DNA of 64,000 nt, taken from Streptomyces sp. WMMC500 (GTDB taxonomy: Bacteria; Actinomycetota; Actinomycetes; Streptomycetales; Streptomycetaceae). The DNA is taken from NCBI RefSeq assembly GCF_027497195.1, contig NZ_CP114905.1, positions 6,893,001-6,957,000 on the forward strand, given 5' to 3'. Of the stretch, positions 33,487 through 42,221 are shown in pieces. A program made the position numbers and the translations under genes. The notes beneath the pieces were generated by a model that had not been told where the DNA came from, ran no database searches, and saw nothing but the letters and a program-made list of their open reading frames with translations. The number at the start of each line of letters is the position of its first letter. Position 1 is the first letter of the stretch.

Positions 33487-33517
33487 TTGCCAGCGGGATT
33501 CCGCCGCTGGCTACGAT
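33487..33517 (+). promoter_or_regulatory. Decarboxylase promoter with 19-bp spacer and inverted repeat
   Basis: TTGCCA (33487-33492) and TACGAT (33512-33517) are 19 bp apart. CCAGCGG (33490-33496) and CCGCTGG (33504-33510) form an inverted repeat between the hexamers, the typical site of MerR activators. Transcription should begin at about 33524, the A of the start codon, so the mRNA would be leaderless. Confidence 0.5.
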
Positions 33518-33523
33518 GCCCTG

Positions 33524-34999
33524 ATGTCGCAGCGAGATCTGTCCCCGGAAGAGTTCCGCGAGCTGGGCCACGCCTACGTCGACTGGATCGCCGACTACCG
33601 CGCCCGCGTCGGCGACCTGCCCGTGCTCCCCGGCGTCGAGCCCGGCTGGGTGCGCGAGCGGCTGCCCGCGAAGCTGCCGGAGGAGGGCGAGCCGCTGACG
33701 GCGGTGCTGGCGGACATGGACCGCGTCGTGGTGCCCGCCACCACCCACTGGCAGCACCCCGGCTTCTTCGCGTACTTCCCCGCCAACGCCTCCCTCGCCT
33801 CCCTCCTCGGCGACATGCTCTCCACCGGCCTCGGCTCCCAGGGCATGCTCTGGTCGACGTCCCCCGCCGCCACGGAGCTGGAGCAGCACCTGCTCGACCA
33901 GCTCGCCGACGCCACGGGACTGCCCGCCGAGTTCACCTTCGCCGGCGGTGGCGGCGGCGTCATCCAGGACTCGGCGTCCTCCTCCTCGCTGGTCGCGCTC
34001 CTCGCCGCGCTGCACCGCACCTCCGGCGGCGCGTGGCGGACGGCCGGCCGGGACGGACGCGAGGTGCTGTACGTCTCGGCGCACACGCACTCCTCGCTGG
34101 AGAAGGCTGCCATCGCCGCGGGCCTGGGCGCGGACGCCGTACGGACCGTGCCCGCGGCGGCGGGCGGGCAGGCGATGTCCGCGGACGCCCTGGCCGCGGC
34201 GGTACGCGAGGACGTGGCCGCCGGCCGCCGCCCGGTGATGGTCTGCGCGACGATCGGCACCACCGGCACCGGCGCCGTCGACCCGGTGCGCGAGATCGCC
34301 GAGGTCTGCGCCGCGTACGGCACATGGCTGCACGTCGACGCCGCGTGGGCGGGCGCCGCCGCGTTCTGCCCCGAGCACCGCGGGCTCTTCGACGGCGCCG
34401 GGCTGGCCGACTCGTACAGCACCGACGGGCACAAGTGGCTGCTCACCGCCTTCGACTGCAACCTCTTCTGGACCCGCGACACCGCCACCCTCGTCGGCGC
34501 CCTGACCGTACTGCCGGAGTACCTGCGCAACGCCGCCAGCGAGTCCGGCGCCGTCGTCGACTACCGCGACTGGCACCTGCCGCTGGGCCGCCGCTTCCGC
34601 GCGCTGAAGCTGTGGACGGTGCTGCGCCGCTTCGGCCTCGCGGGCATACGCGACCACGTGCGCCGGCACGTCGGGCTCGCCGCGGAGCTGGAGTCGTGGG
34701 CGGCGGCCGACCCGCGGTTCGCGCCGGGGGTGCCGCGGAGCCTGGCGCTGGTGTGCCTGTACGTCGCCACCGGCCGCGGCACCGACGCCGACAACGCCGC
34801 GACGAAGGCGGTCCTGGAGCGGATCAACGCCGGCGGGCGGTCGTACGTCACGCACACCGTGGTCGACGGCCGCTACCTGCTGCGGGTCGCGATCGGCGGA
34901 CTGGAGACCGAGGAGCGGCACGTACGGGCTCTGTGGGACGACCTGTGCGCCGCGGCCGACGCCGTGACCGGCGCGGACGAGGGGGCACCCGCGGGGTGA
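33524..34999 (+). CDS. PLP-dependent decarboxylase, aromatic L-amino acid decarboxylase-like
   Basis: 491 residues of the group II decarboxylase family. THWQHPGFFAYFPANASLAS is the substrate-binding N-terminal region, VSAHTHSSLEKAA has the His that stacks on the cofactor, LHVDAAWAGAA has the Asp that holds the pyridine nitrogen, and STDGHKWLL carries the Schiff-base lysine. It would make an arylethylamine from Trp, Tyr, Phe or DOPA; which one is not evident. ATG 33524 fits a leaderless transcript; no ribosome site is seen. It is followed 75 bp later by a MerR-type regulator. Confidence 0.87.
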   Translation: MSQRDLSPEEFRELGHAYVDWIADYRARVGDLPVLPGVEPGWVRERLPAKLPEEGEPLTAVLADMDRVVVPATTHWQHPGFFAYFPANASLASLLGDMLSTGLGSQGMLWSTSPAATELEQHLLDQLADATGLPAEFTFAGGGGGVIQDSASSSSLVALLAALHRTSGGAWRTAGRDGREVLYVSAHTHSSLEKAAIAAGLGADAVRTVPAAAGGQAMSADALAAAVREDVAAGRRPVMVCATIGTTGTGAVDPVREIAEVCAAYGTWLHVDAAWAGAAAFCPEHRGLFDGAGLADSYSTDGHKWLLTAFDCNLFWTRDTATLVGALTVLPEYLRNAASESGAVVDYRDWHLPLGRRFRALKLWTVLRRFGLAGIRDHVRRHVGLAAELESWAAADPRFAPGVPRSLALVCLYVATGRGTDADNAATKAVLERINAGGRSYVTHTVVDGRYLLRVAIGGLETEERHVRALWDDLCAAADAVTGADEGAPAG

Positions 35000-35037
35000 T
35001 CCGCCGGGGGCGCCCGCGGGGTCCCGCGGCCCGTCGC

Positions 35038-35068
35038 TTGACCTTGTCGCGACGTCAACGTTTCTACT
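35038..35068 (+). promoter_or_regulatory. MerR-type promoter with 19-bp spacer
   Basis: TTGACC (35038-35043) and TCTACT (35063-35068) are 19 bp apart with TTGTCGCGACGTCAA as an imperfect inverted repeat in the spacer. The expected transcription start coincides with ATG 35075. This is the standard autoregulated MerR arrangement. Confidence 0.6.
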
Positions 35069-35074
35069 GAGGTC

Positions 35075-35953
35075 ATGCGAATCGGAGAGCTCGCCGCGCT
35101 CGCCGGGGTCACCACCCGTACGGTGCGGCATTACCACCGCATCGGGCTGCTGCCCGAGCCCGCCCGCCGCGCCAACGGCTACCGCGTCTACACCCTGCGC
35201 GACACCGTCGAGCTGGCCCGCGTCCGCCGGCTGACCGAGCTGGGCCTCAGCCTCGACGAGGTCCGCGACGCGCTCGCCGACGACGCCGGCAAGGAACTGC
35301 ACGAGATCCTCGCCGGGCTGGACGCCGACCTCGCCCGCCAGGAGGCGGCGATCCGGCAGCGCCGCGCGCGCCTCGCCGAGCTGCTGCGGCAGGCGGAGGG
35401 CGGCGGGCTGCCCGCCGAGGGGCCGGTGTCGCCGGAGCTGGCGGCGGTGTTCGCCGACATGTCACGGGCCTCCGCCCGGCTCGGCGTGCCCGAGCCGGCG
35501 AGCGCGGCGAAGGAGCGGGAGCTGCTCGCGCTGCTGGACACCACCGCGGACGACGCACACCGCGGCTGGCTCGGCGCGCTGGTGCACGCGCTCAGCGCCG
35601 ATCCGGAGGCGATGACCCGCGCGTACGGCATCTACGCCCGGCTCGACGAACTGGCCGACGCCGACCCCGGCGACCCGCGCGTCGGGGAGCTGGCCCGGGA
35701 CGTGGTCGCCGCCATGCCGGACGAGGCCGTGGAACTGGTCGCCGCCGGGTCCCACGCGACCGAGGGCGGGGCTGGAGACGGCGGCGACGAGCGCGGGGAG
35801 GCCTTCGCGGAGATGTTCTTCGCGGACTTCCCCCCGGCGCAGGCCGAGGTCGTGCGCCGGGCGATGGCCCTGCTCGGAGAGCGGACGGGCGGGGCCGGCG
35901 AGGCGGGCGGGGCCGGGCGCGCGGGCCGGCGGCGCGGGGAGAGCGCGTCGTGA
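35075..35953 (+). CDS. MerR-family transcriptional regulator
   Basis: 292 residues. Residues 1-70 form the MerR winged helix (MRIGELAALAGVTTRTVRHY, GLLPEPARRANGYRVY), followed by a long coiled helix (residues 75-110) and a C-terminal sensor region of about 180 residues without the metal-binding cysteines of classical MerR proteins, so an organic ligand is more likely. Its own promoter has a MerR-type 19-bp spacer. Its stop overlaps the start of the membrane protein gene by four bases (GTGA), tying the two together. Confidence 0.9.
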   Translation: MRIGELAALAGVTTRTVRHYHRIGLLPEPARRANGYRVYTLRDTVELARVRRLTELGLSLDEVRDALADDAGKELHEILAGLDADLARQEAAIRQRRARLAELLRQAEGGGLPAEGPVSPELAAVFADMSRASARLGVPEPASAAKERELLALLDTTADDAHRGWLGALVHALSADPEAMTRAYGIYARLDELADADPGDPRVGELARDVVAAMPDEAVELVAAGSHATEGGAGDGGDERGEAFAEMFFADFPPAQAEVVRRAMALLGERTGGAGEAGGAGRAGRRRGESAS

Positions 35954-37029
35954 ACGCTCTGCGCCGCACGGTCCGCTGGGCCCTGGCCTCGCTCGTTCCC
36001 GGCGAGCTGGTGCTCGTGCTGTGCCTCGCCTCGGGCGTGCGTATCCCGGAGCCGGTGCTGCTCGCCGTCGAGGTTGCCGTCCTGCTGGTCACCGCGGCCC
36101 TGGTCACGCTGCTGGCCGCCGACTACCGCCGCCACCGCGGCGCCGGCCTCGCGCCCCGCGCGGCCGGTCTGGAGGCCGTACGGGACAGCGTCCCGGCCGC
36201 CGTGCGCAGGCTCACCGTGCACGAGGTGAAGCTCTTCACCGCCACCCTGCGCTGGCTCGCCCGCCGCCCGAAGCACGGCGTCGGCCCCGGCGACACCGCC
36301 GTCCCGTACGCCGCCGGGCAGTCGTTCACGTTCTACGGCTTCCTCTTCGTCTCGGTGGTCGAGACCGTGGCGCTGGCCCTCGTCATCCCCTGGCCGGTGG
36401 TGCACGCCGTACTGCTGGTGGTCGACCTGTGGGGCATCTACTTCATCCTCGCGCTCCAGGCCGCCTGCGTGGTCCGGCCGCACGTCGTCGGCGGGGACGG
36501 CTCGCTGCGCGTACGGTACGGGGTCCTCCTGGACATACCCGTACCGGCCGAGCTGATCGCGAACGCCCGGCTGGAGCGCCGCTTCCCGGACGGGGGCGGG
36601 CTGCTGCGGCTGGCCGACGACGGCACGGCGGACCTGGCCGTCGGAGGGCAGACGACGGTGACGGTCGAGCTGACGGAGCCGGTCTCGTTCGTCCGGCCGC
36701 TGGGCGGGCCGGCGCGGGCGCGGGTGCTGCGGTTCTACGCGGACGACCCGCGGCCGGTGGTCGACGCCCTGCGCGCGGCGCGGGACGAGGCGCGGGAGGC
36801 GGCGCGGGAGCGGGAGGCGGCGCGGGAGGAACAGGGGGTATGGGGGGAGTCCGGCGAGGCGCCGCCGCCGGACGCTCAGGGCGCCGGCACGAACCCCACC
36901 GGGGACACCCCGGGCTCCGCCGCCGTCAGCCGGACCCGCAGCCGGTGGCCGAGCGGCAACGGCTCGCCGGCCGCGGGGCCGGGCGCCGAGTCCGCCGACT
37001 CCACGCGGCCGATGACCGCCGGCTCGTAG
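35950..37029 (+). CDS. Membrane protein of unknown function
   Basis: 359 residues starting at GTG within the stop of the MerR gene. Two N-terminal hydrophobic segments (residues 10-60) and two more at about 130-175 suggest four membrane spans; a soluble domain of ~110 residues and a low-complexity Arg/Glu/Ala then Pro/Gly-rich tail follow. The final 51 codons overlap the convergent ribonuclease gene by 154 bp and look compositionally driven by it, so the tail may not be conserved. Translational coupling suggests it is part of the response run by the MerR protein. Confidence 0.7.
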   Translation: MNALRRTVRWALASLVPGELVLVLCLASGVRIPEPVLLAVEVAVLLVTAALVTLLAADYRRHRGAGLAPRAAGLEAVRDSVPAAVRRLTVHEVKLFTATLRWLARRPKHGVGPGDTAVPYAAGQSFTFYGFLFVSVVETVALALVIPWPVVHAVLLVVDLWGIYFILALQAACVVRPHVVGGDGSLRVRYGVLLDIPVPAELIANARLERRFPDGGGLLRLADDGTADLAVGGQTTVTVELTEPVSFVRPLGGPARARVLRFYADDPRPVVDALRAARDEAREAAREREAAREEQGVWGESGEAPPPDAQGAGTNPTGDTPGSAAVSRTRSRWPSGNGSPAAGPGAESADSTRPMTAGS

Positions 37030-38360
37030 AGCTGCACCGTGCCCCGCGTCGGCCGGTCCTCGTCGACCTTCACCACGTGCCCGTCGAAGACCTCCCCGAT
37101 CCGCCCGCTCATGAGCGCCGCCTCGACCAGGTCCACGCACTCCCGCTCCAGCCGGGCCGCCCGCGCCGCGCCCGCGGCCATCAGCTCCGGGATGCCGCCC
37201 AGCGCCTCGCGCACCCACTCCGGCGCGGGCTCGTCCGCCACCGCCGCCAGGCACAGCTCCCCGGCGTACCGGTCGGCCAGCCGGCGCAGCGGTGCCGTGC
37301 AGTGCGCGTACTCGTCGGCCACCGCGACGTGCACCGCGTCCTGGCGGGCAGGCGGCGCGCCGTCGAAGACGGTGTACCCGGCGCCGCGCAGCAGCGCGGT
37401 GCACTCCTGGAGGAACGCCGCGTGGTTGGCCATCTGCGGGTTGAGCGAGCGGATCAGCTCGGGGTAGTCCAGGCCCTCGGGCCAGTCGATGTCCAGCGCG
37501 CGGGCCACCCGGTGCAGATACGTCAGCGCGCCGCGCCGCGCGGGCGGCAGCGTACGCAGGATGCCGGTGCCGGCGGCGAGCATCAGGTCCGCGGCGGCCA
37601 TGCCGGTGAGCAGGGACACCTGCGCGTTCCAGCCGTGGGCGGGCAGCGGGGCGCGGTACTCCAGCGCGTAGCCGCCGTCCCGCCGCGCCACCTCCTGCTC
37701 CGGTACGCCCAGCGAGATCCCGCCCCGCTCGCGCTCCAGCTCCTCGCGCAGCAGCCCGACGTCGCGCAGCAGCGCCACCGGCTCCTCGGCGGTGCCCTCG
37801 TCGATGGTCTGCTGTACGCCGCCGTAGTCGAGCCGCGCCCGGCTGCGTACCAGCGCGCGGGCGACCCTGGCCTCGGCGGTCTGCCCGCTGGAGTCGAGGT
37901 CGATCTCCCAGAGCAGGGCGGGGGCGGTCTGGTCGGGCAGCAGGCTGGCGGCGCCCTCGCAGAGCTGCTCGGGGTGCAGGGGAACGCGGGTGTCGGGGAA
38001 GTACAGCGTCGTCACGCGGCGGCGCGCCTCGGCGTCGAGGGCTCCGCCGGGCGTCACGAAGGCGGCGACGTCGGCGATGGCGTAGTGGATGCGGAAGCCG
38101 CCGCCGCCCCGGCGGGCGATGTGGACGGCCTGGTCCAGATCGCGGGAGCCGGGCGGGTCGACGGTGTAGAGCGGGATGTCGGTCGCGTCCCGTTCCGGCA
38201 GCCGGGGCGCCTTCGCGGCGCGGTCGGCCTCGGCGAGCACCTCGGGCGGGAAAGCGGCGGGTACGTCCTCGGCGGCGCGCAGCCGGCGGAGGGCGGCGCG
38301 GAGCGGGGCGTCCTCGGCGTCGACGGCGTACAGGATGCGTTGTGGCACGCATATCACCAT
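36876..38360 (-). CDS. RNB-domain ribonuclease (RNase II/R family)
   Basis: 494 residues. The RNB catalytic signature is DPPGSRDLDQAVH, with aspartates that bind Mg, followed by FRIHYAIADVAAFV and RVTTLYFPDTRVPLHPEQLC. EYAHCTAPLRRLADRYAGEL is the second conserved block and includes the catalytic Arg region. It lacks the N-terminal cold-shock domains of full RNase II/R, as is usual for the short actinobacterial form, and should degrade RNA 3'-to-5'. GTG 38346 (VPQRIL) is an alternative start. The 3' end overlaps the convergent membrane-protein gene. Confidence 0.88.
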   Translation of the reverse strand: MVICVPQRILYAVDAEDAPLRAALRRLRAAEDVPAAFPPEVLAEADRAAKAPRLPERDATDIPLYTVDPPGSRDLDQAVHIARRGGGGFRIHYAIADVAAFVTPGGALDAEARRRVTTLYFPDTRVPLHPEQLCEGAASLLPDQTAPALLWEIDLDSSGQTAEARVARALVRSRARLDYGGVQQTIDEGTAEEPVALLRDVGLLREELERERGGISLGVPEQEVARRDGGYALEYRAPLPAHGWNAQVSLLTGMAAADLMLAAGTGILRTLPPARRGALTYLHRVARALDIDWPEGLDYPELIRSLNPQMANHAAFLQECTALLRGAGYTVFDGAPPARQDAVHVAVADEYAHCTAPLRRLADRYAGELCLAAVADEPAPEWVREALGGIPELMAAGAARAARLERECVDLVEAALMSGRIGEVFDGHVVKVDEDRPTRGTVQLYEPAVIGRVESADSAPGPAAGEPLPLGHRLRVRLTAAEPGVSPVGFVPAP

Positions 38361-38431
38361 AATTCGGACGACCGTCCCGGGCGCGCCACCGCGGCCGGAT
38401 CAGCCCCCCGCGCCGCGGGCGGGCGGCGCGC

Positions 38432-38974
38432 TCAGACCTGCTGCAACGGGCGGTGCGGGGCGTCCGGCAGCACGACGACGACCGGGTCTCCGGGACGTAC
38501 CACACCGCCCGTCAGCACCACGCTCATCACGCCCGCCCTGCGCACCACGTTCCCCGCCGCGTCGCGGCCCACGACCTGCTTGAGCAGCCCACCCTGGAAC
38601 CCGTCGATCTGACTGCAGGGGTTGCGCAGCCCGGTGACCTCGACGACCGCCTCGGCACCGAGGTGCAGCAGCGTGCCGGTGGGCAGGCGGAGGAGGTCGA
38701 CGCCGCGGGTCGTGACGTTCTCGCCCATCTCCCCGGGGCGTACCCGAAAGCCCGCCGCGGCGACCTCCGCGAACAACTCCTCGTGGATCAGGTGCACCTG
38801 CCGCAGGTTCGGCTGGGAGGGGTCGCGGGCGACCCGGGAGCGGTGCCTGACCGTGACCCCGGCGTGTACGTCGCCCTCGACGCCGAGGCCGGCGAGGAGG
38901 GTGATGGCCTCGCGGGCCGGTTTGGTGAAGGTGTACTCGCCGCTGCTGCAGACCGCCGTGACCGTGCCGTTCAT
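38432..38974 (-). CDS. MOSC-domain protein
   Basis: 180 residues made up entirely of a MOSC domain: GVEGDVHAGVTVRHRSRV, RQVHLIHEELF, GEMGENVTTRGVDLLRLPTG and LRNPCSQIDGFQGGLLKQVV, where the Cys is the conserved sulfur/molybdenum-cofactor-related residue. MOSC proteins carry sulfur for Mo-cofactor enzymes or detoxify N-hydroxylated bases; a stand-alone protein of this type is often of YiiM kind. It is 72 bp downstream of nothing in particular: the neighbouring ribonuclease gene lies further along on the same strand. Confidence 0.88.
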   Translation of the reverse strand: MNGTVTAVCSSGEYTFTKPAREAITLLAGLGVEGDVHAGVTVRHRSRVARDPSQPNLRQVHLIHEELFAEVAAAGFRVRPGEMGENVTTRGVDLLRLPTGTLLHLGAEAVVEVTGLRNPCSQIDGFQGGLLKQVVGRDAAGNVVRRAGVMSVVLTGGVVRPGDPVVVVLPDAPHRPLQQV

Positions 38975-39114
38975 GAGGTACGGACCCCCTCCGCCGTGAC
39001 CGCTGCTCCGCTACGAGCCTAACCGGCGGGTGGACGGGGCGGCATCTGTCCGGCATGCGGGACCGCGGCATATTGATTCGTACGGACGGGTGGGCGCATG
39101 GCAGCCTGGCCCGC

Positions 39115-39786
39115 ATGCTTGGAGTCACCGATCTGTCGACGTACCTCGCCGGACTGGCCCTGATCATCCTGCTCCCGGGGCCCAACTCCCTCTACGTCGT
39201 CTCCGTCGCCGCCCGCCGCGGCGCCCGGGCCGGCTACCGCGCGGCCGGCGGCGTGATGTGCGGCGACATGGTGCTCATGGTGCTCTCCGCGGGCGGCGTG
39301 GCCTCCCTGTTGCAGGCCAGCCCGACGGCGTTCGCCGTGGTCAAGTTCGCGGGCGCCGGCTATCTGACGTGGCTGGCGGTCGGGATGCTGCGCGGCGCGT
39401 GGCGGATGTGGCGCGAACGGGAGGCGCGGGCCGTCGCCCGGGCGGAGGGTGAACCGGCGGGGGCGGAGCAGGCGCGGGGGGAGATGGAGCGGCCGTACCG
39501 CCGGGCGTTCGTCGTCAGCCTGCTCAACCCGAAGGCGATACTGTTCTTCGTCTCGTTCTTCGTGCAGTTCATCGACCCGGCGTACGCGCACCCGGAGTTG
39601 ACGTTCCTCGTGCTGGCGGCCTGGGCGCAGTTGTTCAGCATCACGTACCTGACGGCCCTGATCTTCAGCGGCACGCACCTCGCCGCGCTCTTCCGCCGCC
39701 GGCGGCGGCTGACGGCCGGGATGTCCGCGGCGGCGGGCACGGCGTTCCTCGGCTTCGCCGCCAAGCTGTCGATGAGCAGCGCGTAG
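39115..39786 (+). CDS. LysE-family amino acid exporter
   Basis: 223 residues with six hydrophobic segments. LIILLPGPNSLYVVSVAARRGARAGY is the family signature (PGPN), and FVVSLLNPKAILFFVSFFVQF the second. Closest in type to leucine exporters of the RhtB group. ATG 39115 is preferred over the in-frame GTG/ATG codons upstream because membrane segment 1 begins soon after it. Convergent with the glucanase operon. Confidence 0.88.
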   Translation: MLGVTDLSTYLAGLALIILLPGPNSLYVVSVAARRGARAGYRAAGGVMCGDMVLMVLSAGGVASLLQASPTAFAVVKFAGAGYLTWLAVGMLRGAWRMWREREARAVARAEGEPAGAEQARGEMERPYRRAFVVSLLNPKAILFFVSFFVQFIDPAYAHPELTFLVLAAWAQLFSITYLTALIFSGTHLAALFRRRRRLTAGMSAAAGTAFLGFAAKLSMSSA

Positions 39787-39907
39787 GTCCGGCATTGCGG
39801 TCCGCGCGGCCTTCAGCGCGGCGGTCCGCCCGGCGGGCCGCGTCGCCGCGTCGCCGCGCGGGCCGTGGGCTGCCCGGCCCTGACCACCGGACAGCCCCGG
39901 CACCCCG

Positions 39908-39933
39908 CGGATCCCGCGGCCCCTCGGGATCCG
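39908..39933. terminator. Hairpin between convergent LysE and glucanase genes
   Basis: CGGATCCCG and CGGGATCCG form a perfect 9-bp stem with an eight-base loop, placed between the two convergent stops. No T run. Confidence 0.45.
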
Positions 39934-39970
39934 GCGGGCTCCCGCTGCCCCCCGCCGGCTCCCGTGGGTG

Positions 39971-41128
39971 TCAGAAGGGCGTCAGCGTCAGCGTGAGCTG
40001 CTGCGGAGCCCCGTCCTCGATGTACGACGCGAAGCCGGAGACGTCGTCGAAGGCGAACCCGTACGCCCGGCCGTCCTCGGACACCTCGTGCATCACCCGT
40101 GCGTAGTGGTTTGAGATGTCGGTGCCGTAGAAGGCGGACGCGTCGGTGACCGGCTGGTCGGCGTGGTCGCGCAGCGTGGTGCGGTTCAGCGCCGCGCCCA
40201 GGACCGCGGCGACCGGCCCCGTCGTGCCGTCGTTCGGCGCGGCGAGCTTGCCGTCGCAGAACAGCACGTCACGGGTGGGCGGCCGGTCGAAGGCCACGTC
40301 GGCGGGGCCGGTGAAGGACAGCCGGTCACCGGCGACGCGACCGGTGAAGGTACCGGCGTTCGTCGTGACCTTCAGGTCCTTGCCCGCGTACGCCGACCAG
40401 ACCTCGTCCACGTACCCGTCGAGATACGCGCCGTCGAACAGCCCGGCGTCCAGGCCGTGCCCGGGGGCGATGACGCGCAGCCCGTCCGCGTCCACCAGCC
40501 GGTCGAAGCCCTCGGTGCCGGCCAGGGTGTCGAACACCTGCTTGCGGGCGCCGTCCTTGAGCGTCCCGGTCGTCTGGTCCTTCGCGCCCGTCAGGTGGAT
40601 CGACATCGGGACGCTGAACATGTCGACCATGGTGGTGTTGCAGAACATGCCGGCGTCGTTGAGCGTGAACTCCATGCAGTCGTGCACCACGGCGTAGTTG
40701 GGGTCGGTCGACACCCAGCCCGCGGGATACGCGAGCGCCGCGTTGCCGGCGCCGTCCGTGACCGCCTTCATCTTCAGCTTGCCGCCGAGGGCGACGTACA
40801 GCCGTCCCGACATGTTCGGCAGGGTCAGAGCCGTGTCGCCGCTGCCGGCGAAGGGGATGGCGTAGTCCGTGTAGCCGTCGGGGCCGTTGTCGTCGAGCGA
40901 GATCGGCGCGAGCGTCCCGTCCGGCGTGAGGCGGACCTGCCGGCCGCCCTCGTTGCCGACGACGTAGATGCTGACGGAGGAGTTCTCGTACGCCCCGGTC
41001 TTGTTGACGACGGTCACGTCGAGGGCCGCGGCGGCGCCGCCCGCCCGCGCCGCGGAGAGCACCAGAGGTGTCCCCGCGGCGGCGGACGCGACGGCAAGGC
41101 CACCCAGCAGCCTGCGTCGCGAGATCAC
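39971..41128 (-). CDS. Secreted GH64 beta-1,3-glucanase
   Basis: 385 residues starting at GTG 41128, which overlaps the stop of the GH16 gene (GTGA). A TAT signal (SRRRLLGGLAVAS) is cleaved near residue 30. The rest is a GH64 thaumatin-like fold: HDCMEFTLNDAGMFCNTTMV gives Glu153 and Asp169, 16 apart exactly as the catalytic pair of laminaripentaose-producing glucanase (Glu154/Asp170). It should release oligosaccharides from beta-1,3-glucan such as fungal wall glucan. No carbohydrate-binding module is attached. Confidence 0.87.
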   Translation of the reverse strand: MISRRRLLGGLAVASAAAGTPLVLSAARAGGAAAALDVTVVNKTGAYENSSVSIYVVGNEGGRQVRLTPDGTLAPISLDDNGPDGYTDYAIPFAGSGDTALTLPNMSGRLYVALGGKLKMKAVTDGAGNAALAYPAGWVSTDPNYAVVHDCMEFTLNDAGMFCNTTMVDMFSVPMSIHLTGAKDQTTGTLKDGARKQVFDTLAGTEGFDRLVDADGLRVIAPGHGLDAGLFDGAYLDGYVDEVWSAYAGKDLKVTTNAGTFTGRVAGDRLSFTGPADVAFDRPPTRDVLFCDGKLAAPNDGTTGPVAAVLGAALNRTTLRDHADQPVTDASAFYGTDISNHYARVMHEVSEDGRAYGFAFDDVSGFASYIEDGAPQQLTLTLTPF

Positions 41129-42078
41129 TTGGCGGCACCTCCGGACTGCTCGACGGACACGTAGTCGACGACCATCGGCACGCCGGGCCGGGTGGCGTCG
41201 ACGGGGGTGGCGTGCCCGGCGACGCCGTCGGGGAAGGCCCCGCCCATGGCGACGTTGAGGAGGAGGAAGTGGCCGTGGTGGGCGAGGTTCGCCCAGGTCT
41301 CGGCGCCCACCTGGTCGGCGTTGACGGAGTGGTACTGCTGGCCGTCCACGTACCAGCGCAGCTCCTCGACGGAGCCGGAGCGGTCCAGCTCCAGCGCGTA
41401 CTCGTGGAAGCCGGACTGGCAACTGCCGCCCGGGCAGGCGCGGGAGGCGCCGAGGCCGTTGTTCTCGTTGCACGGGCCGCCGGGGGCGGTGCCGCAGTGC
41501 AGGACGCCCCAGACGCTGTCGATGCCGTTGACGTTCTCCATGATGTCGAACTCGCCGATGCCCGGCCAGTTCCAGTAGTTGCCGCGGTAGGCGTCGCCGA
41601 GCGTCCAGAACGCGGGCCAGTAGCCGAGGGCTTCCTCGCCGGTGATGTTCGGCATCTGGATACGGGCCTCGATGCGCATCACGCCGCCCGCGGGGGCCTG
41701 GAAGTCGGTGCGCTGGGTCTCGATCCGGGCGGACGTCCAGCCGCCGGAGCCGTTGCGGCGGGGGGTGATGGTGAGGTGCCCGTTGCCGTCCTTCTGGAGG
41801 TTCTCGGGGCTGTCGGTGTACGTCTGGATCTCGCCGGTGCCCCAGTTGGCGGGGCCGCCGGGGTAGGAAGTGCCGGTGTCGATGATCCAGTTGGCTGCGT
41901 CCGGCGGGGAGCCGGCGGCGCCGTCGAAGTCGTCGCGGAAGACCTCGGCGAGGGGCGCCGGGGCGTTGCCGTCGTCCTCGCCGGCCGTCGCGGAGGGCAG
42001 GGTCAGGGCGCTGACCGCGGCCAGCGTCGCGACCGCGCAGAGCAGTATCCTGCGCCACCGTCGTCGTATCGCGTGCAT
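41125..42078 (-). CDS. Secreted GH16 beta-glucanase
   Basis: 317 residues from ATG 42078, which has a GAGGAG ribosome site. Signal peptide residues 1-32, then a GH16 jelly-roll with the catalytic GEFDIMENVNG (Glu176, Asp178, Glu181) of laminarinases. WPAFWTLGD and WNWPGIG shape the glucan cleft. It is the first gene of a two-gene operon with the GH64 enzyme; together they should break beta-1,3-glucan outside the cell. A LacI-type operator lies 61 bp upstream of the start. Confidence 0.9.
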   Translation of the reverse strand: MHAIRRRWRRILLCAVATLAAVSALTLPSATAGEDDGNAPAPLAEVFRDDFDGAAGSPPDAANWIIDTGTSYPGGPANWGTGEIQTYTDSPENLQKDGNGHLTITPRRNGSGGWTSARIETQRTDFQAPAGGVMRIEARIQMPNITGEEALGYWPAFWTLGDAYRGNYWNWPGIGEFDIMENVNGIDSVWGVLHCGTAPGGPCNENNGLGASRACPGGSCQSGFHEYALELDRSGSVEELRWYVDGQQYHSVNADQVGAETWANLAHHGHFLLLNVAMGGAFPDGVAGHATPVDATRPGVPMVVDYVSVEQSGGAAK

Positions 42079-42138
42079 GTCTGGCAGCTCCTCGGGGTGT
42101 GGGGGATGAGGAGGTTCTCCCCTGGGGATGCGCCCGTT

Positions 42139-42152
42139 TGAGAGCGCTCTCA
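42139..42152. promoter_or_regulatory. LacI/CebR-type operator of the glucanase operon
   Basis: TGAGAGCGCTCTCA is a perfect 14-bp palindrome, very close to the TGGGAGCGCTCCCA sites bound by CebR-type regulators of Streptomyces. It lies between the divergent GH16 gene and the LacI-family gene at 42222. Confidence 0.8.
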
Positions 42153-42221
42153 GGTTGTGTTGAGGCACACTGCCGAGTGGGCGGGCTACTGTCAAGGCCC
42201 ACCGAGTGAAGAGGAGTTGAG

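Noticed and set aside
35632..38505. Open frames of 957 (minus) and 863 (plus) codons
   Set aside because: Arg/Pro/Gly-rich translations without domains; they are GC-bias shadows of the MerR, membrane-protein and RNB genes.
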